Below the pieces are notes generated by a model. It was given only the letters and a program-made list of their open reading frames with translations. It made no database searches and was not told where the DNA came from. A program made the translations under genes and the position numbers. Below, piece after piece: positions 1 to 5,414 of a stretch of 6,331 bases of DNA; positions within the stretch are counted from its first letter, which is position 1; every line of letters begins with the position of its first letter. The stretch covers positions 1 through 6,331 of the forward strand of contig JASEJL010000037.1 of NCBI GenBank assembly GCA_030016465.1, written 5' to 3'. The stretch is from Patescibacteria group bacterium (GTDB lineage: Bacteria; Patescibacteriota; Minisyncoccia; Minisyncoccales; DG-74-1).

Positions 1-592
1 GAGGCATAGTTTTTCATAATAGATAAGGGAGATCTCAGATGATGCTGAGTAGCCAACAAAAACTGGGTTTTTGCTCTATCTAATCTTTCAAATTCTCTTG
101 CTAATTTCTCACTCTTTTGCCTGTTTTCTTTTTCTTGCTGATAGGCTTTCTTTTCTATCTCGTAAGCTTTTTCCACTTTTTCATACGCTTCTCTTATTTC
201 CTTTGTTTGTTCGTCTACCTTCTCTTTAAGTCTCTTATTTAATTTTTCTAAGGCCTCGTTGGCTTTTCTTTGGGCAAAATTAGCTTGGATAATTTTGTCT
301 GTACTTTTGTTAAAAAAGTAACCATAAACAATGACCAAGGTAAAAACAGAGATAATTAATAATTCTGAGTTTTTTCTTCCAATTAAAAAAGAAAGGGCAA
401 GGATAAAAAGGATTAAAATCAAACTGATTATTTGATAATGCAGAAACAAACAGTGACGGAACCTCAATTCACAATACTGGCAGCGCCCATAGGGAGTATA
501 ATTAAGAGTTCTGACTAACCAGCAATTTTCGTTAAGATATCCAGGTTTTCCTATTTCTTTTTTTCCCTTTGAGATCTTTTTCCTTTTTCCAT
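1..592 (-). CDS. Membrane sensor histidine kinase, 5' part only (C-terminus beyond left edge), with a frame break near the start
   Basis: This is the N-terminal 197 or so residues of a two-component sensor kinase. The phosphoacceptor H-box is clear at residues 183-190 (QHHLRSPL), with the probable phospho-His encoded at 42-44. The ATP-binding domain lies outside the window. Domain order is: basic N-terminus, a cysteine cluster (C24, C38, C41, C48), two transmembrane helices (about 55-72 and 78-95) joined by a very short polar turn, a long charged coiled coil (about 105-176), then HisKA. There is no room for an extracytoplasmic sensor domain, so the input is probably cytosolic or intramembrane. 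The chosen ATG (590-592) lies 6 nt after the stop of the upstream gene, suggesting coupling. That frame stops after 13 codons at 551-553. The kinase frame is reached by a -1 shift at 557-563 and has no ATG of its own before the H-box. The kinase assignment is firm; the start is uncertain. Confidence 0.85.
557..563 (-). other. A_AAA_AAG heptamer at the kinase frame break
   Basis: On the minus strand a seven-A run is followed by G. Read in the frame of the ATG at 590-592, it is exactly A_AAA_AAG, the classic bacterial -1 slippery heptamer, with a TAG stop one codon later. A -1 slip, or one extra A, joins the ATG-led frame to the kinase frame. A sequencing or assembly indel would look identical. 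Confidence 0.6.
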
Positions 593-598
593 TTTTTT

Positions 599-1024
599 TT
601 ATCTTTTAAAAATCTTTTTGAAAAAAATATACATTAAAGTAGCCACGCAAAAACCAGCAAAACAAGCCAAAAATATCAAAAAAGCCATTATCAAAATGAA
701 AATCCAGGCAAAATCAACAAATTTTCCAAAATAGAGAAATAAAAAACCAATAAAAAGAAGGGTTGCTGTCAGGCCAGAGACAAAATTTAATTCTCCTGAT
801 TCTTTCGGAATTGGTTCTGCTTTTTCTTTCAACAACCTTCTTAAAACCAGAGCGTGAAATTGATAAAGAATATCAATTTTTATAGAAAAAATCCTCAATC
901 CCACTAAAATGCTTGCTGCCAAAACTAACCAATGATTATGAATCAAAAAAGCAATTAAAGTTAAAATTCCAGCAATAGCTCTGGAAAATCTCAAAGAGTT
1001 ATCATAAATTAAACATTGTTGCAT
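599..1024 (-). CDS. DUF4395-like small integral membrane protein
   Basis: This 141-residue hydrophobic protein resembles the DUF4395 family: a short Cys-containing N-terminus (C4) leading to an N-S-x-R-F-x-R segment, several membrane helices (about 17-45, 80-99 and 104-135), and the terminal A-G-F-C motif (C126) before the last hydrophobic stretch. Many family members carry a second Cys shortly after that motif, but here the position reads G-F-C-V-A-T, so the pair is reduced. C121 lies nearby. The molecular function of the family is unknown; some members are linked to thioredoxin-like or rhodanese-like proteins, which would fit the sulfur genes upstream here. The ATG at 1022-1024 has no visible Shine-Dalgarno site. 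The gene follows the cysteine synthase by 59 nt and precedes the histidine kinase by 6 nt. The family call rests on remembered motif shape. Confidence 0.6.
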   Translation of the reverse strand: MQQCLIYDNSLRFSRAIAGILTLIAFLIHNHWLVLAASILVGLRIFSIKIDILYQFHALVLRRLLKEKAEPIPKESGELNFVSGLTATLLFIGFLFLYFGKFVDFAWIFILIMAFLIFLACFAGFCVATLMYIFFKKIFKR

Positions 1025-1053
1025 ATAATCACTAAATTGACTTTTAATTTTCG

Positions 1054-1076
1054 ACTTGAATACACATACATCAAGT
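1054..1076. repeat. Perfect 6-bp inverted repeat with 11-nt spacer between the cysteine synthase and DUF4395-like genes
   Basis: ACTTGA (1054-1059) and TCAAGT (1071-1076) are exact reverse complements in the only sizeable gap (1025-1083) of the leftward gene train. It lacks the GC stem and T-tract of an intrinsic terminator. It could be an operator or an RNA-processing hairpin, or chance in AT-rich DNA. Confidence 0.25.
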
Positions 1077-1083
1077 TTATCTT

Positions 1084-1989
1084 TTAGCCATATAAATTTC
1101 CGCTTAAATACTTCAGACCACTATCAGGAAAGATAACGCAAATTCTCTTTCCCTTTTTAAGCTCTTTTGCTTTCTTTAAGGCAACATACATTACAGCCGC
1201 TGAGCTCTCACCAACTAACAATCCTTCTTTTCTTGCTAATTCTCTAGCTGTTTTTTTTACTTTTTCCATTTCTTCTTTCTTTATTTCAAAAAGCTCGTTA
1301 AAGAAATTTCTTTTGAAAATTTTGAATTTTTCTATTTCAATTGAGGAACAGAGGCCGGCAATTGAAACTCCCTGTTCTGGAACCACTCCCACAATTTTCA
1401 CATCCGGTTTTTCTTTTTTCATTCTCATTGCCACACCCATTCCAGTTCCAGCAGTCCCTAAACCTAAAACGACCATATCTAAATTTTTCTTCGTTTGAAT
1501 CAAAATTTCTCTAGCTGTAGTTTGATAGTGAGCCATTGGGTTCTCTTTATTATTGAATTGGTCAAAACAAACAAATTTTTGAGGTTCTTTTTCTAAGAGC
1601 TTATCTCTTAACTTTATTGCCCCTATTTCACCTTCTTTGGCGGGAGTCAAAATCAATTCGGCACCAAAGGCTTGAATAATTTTTCTTCTCTCTTTGCTTT
1701 CTGATTCTGGCATTATAATTTTTACTTTGTAACCGTAAATAGCGCCCAACATCGCCAATGCTATTCCTGTATTGCCGGAGGTAGCTTCCAAGATCGTTTT
1801 TCCTTTTATTTTTGATTTTTTTTCTGCCTTTTTTAACATATAAAAAACCATCCTATCTTTTACTGACCCACCGATATTAAACCATTCGAGCTTTGCCAAA
1901 ATTTCAGCATCTTTCTTGCCGACCAATTTATTAATTTTGACCATCGGCGTTTGACCAATTAGTTCTGTGATGTTTTTTGCTACTTTCAT
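1084..1989 (-). CDS. Cysteine synthase / O-acetylserine sulfhydrylase family (PLP fold type II)
   Basis: This enzyme should make L-cysteine from O-acetylserine or a related activated serine plus sulfide (or thiosulfate, for CysM types), using PLP in the cytoplasm. Its 301 residues match the usual length. Visible motifs are the PLP lysine K44 in G-S-V-K-D-R, the substrate loop T-S-G-N-T-G at 70-75, D-Q-F-N-N near 143-147 with A-H-Y-x-T-T following, the glycine-rich phosphate loop G-T-A-G-T-G-M-G at 178-185, G-E-S-S-A-A at 260-265, and F-P-D-S-G near the C-terminus. Two family positions deviate: the Pro normally in N-P-x-G-S-V-K is Ile (N-I-G-G), and the Gly of S-S-G is Ala. CysK, CysM and cystathionine beta-synthase-like members cannot be separated here, so no symbol is given. 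The ATG follows the sufE stop by 18 nt with no strong Shine-Dalgarno site. No serine acetyltransferase is in the window. Confidence 0.93.
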   Translation of the reverse strand: MKVAKNITELIGQTPMVKINKLVGKKDAEILAKLEWFNIGGSVKDRMVFYMLKKAEKKSKIKGKTILEATSGNTGIALAMLGAIYGYKVKIIMPESESKERRKIIQAFGAELILTPAKEGEIGAIKLRDKLLEKEPQKFVCFDQFNNKENPMAHYQTTAREILIQTKKNLDMVVLGLGTAGTGMGVAMRMKKEKPDVKIVGVVPEQGVSIAGLCSSIEIEKFKIFKRNFFNELFEIKKEEMEKVKKTARELARKEGLLVGESSAAVMYVALKKAKELKKGKRICVIFPDSGLKYLSGNLYG

Positions 1990-2007
1990 TGTTCTTAATT
2001 TTATTGC

Positions 2008-2421
2008 TTATTGCTCATATTTAGCAACATCTGATTTTATTTTATTTACTAATTTCCAAAGGCTATTTGCCCGAATAGGTGAGAAATCTTCTCTCAACCC
2101 TATTTTATCAATAAAATAAAGATCAGCATTTTTAATATCTGCTGGTTTCTGACCGGACAGAACCTTTATTAACAAAGCAATAATCCCTCTTATTATAGTA
2201 GAACTACTATCAATATCATAGAAGACCTTTCCATCTTTAAATGTGGAGTGGAACCATGTCTTTACCTGACAAGCTTTGATAAGATTGTCTTCTGTTTTAT
2301 ATTTTGAATCAATCGGTGGTAACTCTTTTCCTAATTTAATCAACTCATTGTCTCTATCCATCCAGTTGTCAAAATTTTTGAATTCATTAATAATTTCTTC
2401 CTGTGCTTCTTGGATATTCAT
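2008..2421 (-). CDS. sufE: SufE-family cysteine desulfurase sulfur acceptor
   Basis: SufE takes the persulfide sulfur from SufS on a single cysteine and passes it to Fe-S scaffolds or other acceptors. The protein is 137 residues, normal for the family. Matches include L-G-K-x-L-P-P near 30-36, the acceptor Cys C51 in A-C-Q-V-K-T-W, D-G-K-V-F-Y, I-I-R-G-I-I-A-L-L, S-G-Q-K-P and S-P-I-R-A-N. The active loop is divergent: the family consensus is close to G-C-Q-S-x-V-W, so the Gly and Ser flanking C51 are Ala and Val. The later D-S-D-A reads D-S-S-S, and N-G-L reads N-S-L. Overall wording strongly recalls Bacteroidota SufE, where sufS and sufE are adjacent. The ATG lies 1 nt after the sufS stop, so translation is probably coupled and the two products are partners. 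Confidence 0.92.
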   Translation of the reverse strand: MNIQEAQEEIINEFKNFDNWMDRDNELIKLGKELPPIDSKYKTEDNLIKACQVKTWFHSTFKDGKVFYDIDSSSTIIRGIIALLIKVLSGQKPADIKNADLYFIDKIGLREDFSPIRANSLWKLVNKIKSDVAKYEQ

Positions 2422-2422
2422 T

Positions 2423-3671
2423 TTACTTAAACATTTTTTGAATTTTCTTTAATGCCTCACAAAAATAATCTATTTCCTCAAAAGTGTTATAGAAAGCCAA
2501 AGATGCTCTAACAGAACCTTCAACTTTGTAATGATCCCAAAGAGGTTGCGTGCAATGGTGGCCGACGCGCACCGCAATACTCATTTTATCTAAAAACATT
2601 CCAACATCATACGAATGAATGTTGTCCAATAAAAAAGAAAAAATACAAGTTTTGTTTTCTGCCCTACCATATAATCTTAAACCATCTGTAGCTATAAGCT
2701 TGGTTGTCCCATAATCCAATATTTTTTTTCATAATTATGGATATTCTCTAACCCGATGTTATTTAAATAATCAAGGGCAACGCCTAGGCCAATAGCACCA
2801 ATATAGTTAGGGGTACCGGCCTCAAATTTAAAAGGCAACTCATCGTATGTGGTATGCTCAAATGTTACCCGGTCGATCATATCTCCGCCACCTTGGTATG
2901 GAGGCATCTCCTGCAACCAGCGCTCCTTTCCATATAAAACCCCTATTCCGGTAGGTCCATATATTTTATGTCCGGAAAAAGCATAAAAGTCGCAATCTAT
3001 ATCCTGAACATCAACATTTTGGTGTTGGATTGCCTGGGCCCCATCTATCAAAACAGGAATGTTATTTTTATGAGCAATGGCTACAATTTCTTTAACAGGA
3101 TTAATGGTGCCAAGGGAATTTGATACATGAACAATGGCTACTAACTTTGTTCTGGAATTAATTAATTTTTTATATTCATCCAATAACAATTCACCATTAT
3201 CATTAAAAGGAATTACCCTCAGATGAGCACCTTTTCTTTTTGTCATCATCTGCCAGGGAACAATATTGCTATGATGTTCCATTTCAGATACAATAATCTC
3301 ATCGTTCTCTCTTACATATACCTCTCCGAAAGAATAGGCCACCGTATTGATGGAATCCGTAGTGCCCCTGGTAAAGATTATTTCATGTGAAAACCTAACA
3401 TTCAAATAATTTTGAACTTTTTTCTGGCCAATTCATACATTTCAGTCATTTGGTCGCTTAGATAACGAACCCCCTTGTGAACATTGCTATTATGCTCAGA
3501 GTATAATTTATTTATAATATCTATAACAACTTGAGGTTTTTGGGTGGTTGCAGCATTATCAAAATAAATAAGGGGTTTTCCATAAATCTTCTGGTTAAGT
3601 ACCGGAAAATCATTTCTGACTTTCTTTACATCAAAAGGAGATATTTTATTAGTGTTTTTTGTCTCATTCAT
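2423..3671 (-). CDS. sufS: SufS cysteine desulfurase, reading frame broken twice at A-tracts
   Basis: SufS is a PLP enzyme that removes sulfur from cysteine as an enzyme-bound persulfide, giving alanine, for Fe-S cluster or thio-cofactor synthesis. The sequence is spread over three frames: 3671 to about 3417, then to about 2722, then to the stop at 2423-2425. Adding one A at each break restores a 416-residue protein, the normal SufS length. Motifs in the restored protein are D-N-A-A-T-T at 38-43, E-M-E-H-H-S-N at 130-136, D-G-A-Q at 210-213, the PLP lysine K236 in S-G-H-K-I-Y-G-P, and the persulfide Cys C374 in V-G-H-H-C-T-Q-P-L. No conserved block is missing and no other stop intervenes. The wording is close to Bacteroidota SufS. 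The ATG overlaps the stop of a small upstream ORF (ATGA), and the end is 1 nt from sufE. If the breaks are real and not bypassed, the first product would be a dead 89-residue peptide. Confidence 0.93.
2722..2728 (-). other. A_AAA_AAA heptamer at the second sufS frame break
   Basis: The minus strand has eight A's (2722-2729) read as GAA AAA AAA before TAT. Continuing in this frame gives 8 unrelated residues and a stop. A -1 shift gives I-L-D-Y-G-T-T, which is the expected SufS sequence. The heptamer is a valid -1 slippery site; a lost A would look the same. Confidence 0.7.
3417..3423 (-). other. A_AAA_AAG heptamer at the first sufS frame break
   Basis: The minus strand has six A's followed by G, read as AGA AAA AAG. 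Staying in frame gives F-K-I-I and a stop at 3402-3404. A -1 shift gives V-Q-N-Y-L-N-V-R, which leads directly into the conserved S-H-E-I-I-F-T-R-G block of SufS. It is the same heptamer type as at the kinase break. Confidence 0.7.
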
Positions 3672-3832
3672 ATCTTTAATTCTACTATTTTCAATTCTAC
3701 TATTTTCAATTTTTTTGCCAACATCGCAGTGGCTTCCAGAATTTTATGCCAATGTTTATCTTCATTGTCATAATAACTAAAAGTACAAGTTGAAATATTT
3801 CTGAATTCTGTTTTTAATAAAAGTTTTTTCAA
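3668..3832 (-). CDS. Small unrecognised ORF overlapping the sufS start
   Basis: This frame is open from the stop at 3881-3883 down to the TGA at 3668-3670. The TGA overlaps the sufS ATG as ATGA, the usual sign of translational coupling. The only convincing start class is TTG at 3830-3832, giving 54 residues: a basic leucine-rich start, a T-C-T-F-S-Y-Y stretch, an acidic D-N-E-D-K-H-W-H-K segment, an alpha-helical A-T-A-M-L-A-K-K-L segment, and a C-terminus made of two K-I-V-E-L copies encoded by a 15-bp tandem repeat. I do not recognise a family. It may be the tail of a gene whose 5' part is lost or shifted out of frame, or a leader peptide for sufS. Absence of ATG and short length keep confidence low. 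Confidence 0.4.
   Translation of the reverse strand: MKKLLLKTEFRNISTCTFSYYDNEDKHWHKILEATAMLAKKLKIVELKIVELKI
3681..3710. repeat. 15-bp tandem duplication (TCTACTATTTTCAAT x2) just before sufS
   Basis: Two exact 15-bp copies occupy 3681-3695 and 3696-3710. On the minus strand they lie 9 nt upstream of the sufS ATG and encode two K-I-V-E-L units at the C-terminus of the small upstream ORF. A 15-bp unit keeps that frame. The tract leaves little room for a Shine-Dalgarno site at sufS. Confidence 0.85.
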
Positions 3833-3904
3833 AAATTTTGTAGTTATATTGGAAGAACTGTTTGAATCTGCCTTATCAAATTATCAAAAGATATTTATAT
3901 TTTG

Positions 3905-3932
3905 ATTATAATTAATGATTCAAGAAAAACAA
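3905..3932 (-). promoter_or_regulatory. Candidate sigma70-type promoter for the leftward sulfur operon
   Basis: On the minus strand TTGTTT (3927-3932) is followed after 16 nt by a perfect TATAAT (3905-3910). Transcription would start near 3898, giving a leader of roughly 227 nt before sufS that contains the small ORF. The -35 box is weak and the region is AT-rich, so chance matches are possible, but position and orientation fit the operon head. Confidence 0.4.
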
Positions 3933-3973
3933 GCTCATAAATAAAATAAGGCGTCTTAGTTTGGCATCATACA

Positions 3974-4002
3974 TTGTCAAAACTTTAGTACTTTGCTATA
4001 TT
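3974..4002 (+). promoter_or_regulatory. Candidate sigma70-type promoter for dnaB giving a near-leaderless mRNA
   Basis: TTGTCA (3974-3979), a 17-nt spacer and TATATT (3997-4002) each match consensus at five of six positions with ideal spacing. The expected start at about 4009-4012 coincides with the dnaB ATG at 4012, leaving a leader of 0-3 nt. No Shine-Dalgarno site precedes that ATG, which agrees with leaderless initiation. Confidence 0.55.
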
Positions 4003-4011
4003 ATACTTGTG

Positions 4012-5382
4012 ATGGTTAATAACTCTTCAAATTTTGAGTTACCGGAAAAACTACCACCTCAATCATTGGAAGCAGAAAAATCGCTTCTGGGATGCTTAAT
4101 GTTAGATAAAAATGCCATTATCAAGGTGGCAGATTTTTTAGGGCCGAAGGATTTTTATCGAAGAATTCACCAAGAAATTTATCAGGCCTGCCAGGAACTT
4201 TTTGAAAAAGGCGAGCCAATTGACTTGCTAAGTGTTTCTAACCGATTGAAAGAAAAAAATCTACTTGAGGAAATCGGCGGAAATAGTTATTTAACCGAAT
4301 TAATAAATTCGGTTGCTACTCCCAGTCATGTTTTCCATTATGCCAAAATTATCCAGCGCAAAAGAGTTCTCCGCGATTTAATTGAGGCCTCTCAGGAAAT
4401 CGGCCTTTTAGGTTACAAAGAACAAGAAGATGTGGATAGTTTACTTGACCAGGCGGAAAAAAGAATTTTTAGCATTGCCCAAAAAAGTTTAACCCAAAAT
4501 TTCGTCCCGGTCAAAGATAGCTTAGAAGAGGCTTTTGAGAGGATTGATAGATTATCAAAAAAAGAAGTTGGTCTTCGTGGTCTGGCCACTGGCTTTACTG
4601 ATTTGGATAATATTCTGGCCGGTTTTCAGAAATCCGATTTAATAATTCTAGCTTCAAGGCCAACACTTGGCAAAAGCAGCCTGGCCATTAATTTCGCTGC
4701 CAACATTGCCATCAATGAAAAGATACCGGTAGGGATATTCTCTCTGGAGATGTCCCGAGACCAGATAGTTGATAGATTAATTTCTTCTGTCTCGGGAGTA
4801 GATTTATGGAGATTAAGGACGGGCAGGTTATCTGACCAGGGCGAGGACAACGATTTCACTCAGATTCGGGAAGCCCTGGGAATTTTATCAGAAGCGCCAA
4901 TTTATATTAACGATGCCGCTTCACCAACCGTATTACAGATGAAGGCAATGTGTCGGAGATTGCAGGCGGAAAACGGCCTGGGATTAGTAATTATTGACTA
5001 TTTGCAATTGATGGAACCCTTAAACCCTGATACCAGCCCGGTTCAACAAGTTTCAGAGAATTCCCGGGCTTTAAAAGCCCTGGCCAGAGAACTCAATATT
5101 CCGGTTTTAGTAATCTCGCAATTATCAAGGGCAGTTGAAATGAGGTCACCCCAGATTCCCAGATTGGCTGATTTAAGACAATCGGGCACGATTGAGCAGG
5201 ATGCCGATGTAGTTTTATTTATATATAGAGAAGATCGCGTCCGGCCAGAAAGTCAAAGAAAAGGAATTGCCGACATCATTATCGCCAAACACCGTAATGG
5301 CCCGGTGGGAAGAGTGGAACTATTTTTTGATGAGAGACGGGTAACTTTTAGGAATTTAGAGAAAGGATATGAAGCTGAATAA
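4012..5382 (+). CDS. dnaB: Replicative DNA helicase DnaB
   Basis: DnaB is the hexameric ATP-driven helicase that unwinds the replication fork and recruits primase. From the ATG at 4012 the protein has 456 residues, close to the usual 450-470. Residues 14-112 form the N-terminal DnaB domain (P-P-Q-S-L-E-A-E-K-S-L-L-G onward), then a linker and the RecA-like domain from about 186. Seen there are Walker A around 214-222 (R-P-T-L-G-K-S, K221), the S-L-E-M motif with E246, Walker B I-I-D-Y-L-Q-L-M with D329, S-Q-L-S-R at 369-373, D-L-R-Q-S-G-T-I-E-Q-D-A-D at 387-399 and A-K-H-R-N-G-P near 425-431. The usual Glu in D-L-R-E-S-G is Gln390. The frame stays open upstream to a TTG at 3961, but those 17 codons overlap the predicted promoter and do not look like DnaB. 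There is no intein. Confidence 0.96.
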   Translation: MVNNSSNFELPEKLPPQSLEAEKSLLGCLMLDKNAIIKVADFLGPKDFYRRIHQEIYQACQELFEKGEPIDLLSVSNRLKEKNLLEEIGGNSYLTELINSVATPSHVFHYAKIIQRKRVLRDLIEASQEIGLLGYKEQEDVDSLLDQAEKRIFSIAQKSLTQNFVPVKDSLEEAFERIDRLSKKEVGLRGLATGFTDLDNILAGFQKSDLIILASRPTLGKSSLAINFAANIAINEKIPVGIFSLEMSRDQIVDRLISSVSGVDLWRLRTGRLSDQGEDNDFTQIREALGILSEAPIYINDAASPTVLQMKAMCRRLQAENGLGLVIIDYLQLMEPLNPDTSPVQQVSENSRALKALARELNIPVLVISQLSRAVEMRSPQIPRLADLRQSGTIEQDADVVLFIYREDRVRPESQRKGIADIIIAKHRNGPVGRVELFFDERRVTFRNLEKGYEAE

Positions 5383-5414
5383 AATTTCCAATTTCTAATT
5401 TCTAATTTCTAATT
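5383..5414. repeat. 7-bp tandem repeat (AATTTCT, about 4.5 copies) filling the dnaB-recR gap
   Basis: Units lie at 5383-5389 (AATTTCC variant), 5390-5396, 5397-5403, 5404-5410 and a partial AATT at 5411-5414. The array occupies the whole 32-nt gap, starting right after the dnaB stop and ending directly against the recR GTG. No Shine-Dalgarno site fits. Similar short AT arrays are, from memory, common between genes in Patescibacteria. Confidence 0.9.

Noticed and set aside
1313..1498. Plus-strand open frame of 61 codons
   Set aside because: Antisense shadow of the cysteine synthase gene, whose motifs are clear; no family resemblance or start signal.
3531..3773. Plus-strand open frame of 80 codons
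   Set aside because: Antisense to the sufS start and small ORF; repetitive F-N-S-T-I comes from the 15-bp repeat.
3672..3880. SufD, SufB or SufU tail upstream of sufS
   Set aside because: Expected by gene order, but the visible residues show no motif of these proteins.
3961..4011. N-terminal extension of DnaB from a TTG at 3961
   Set aside because: It overlaps the predicted -35 and -10 boxes, reads as an atypical hydrophobic stretch, and DnaB proteins normally begin shortly before the P-P-Q-S-L-E-A-E motif.
4626..4859. Minus-strand open frame of 77 codons
   Set aside because: Antisense shadow inside dnaB, covering the Walker A region.
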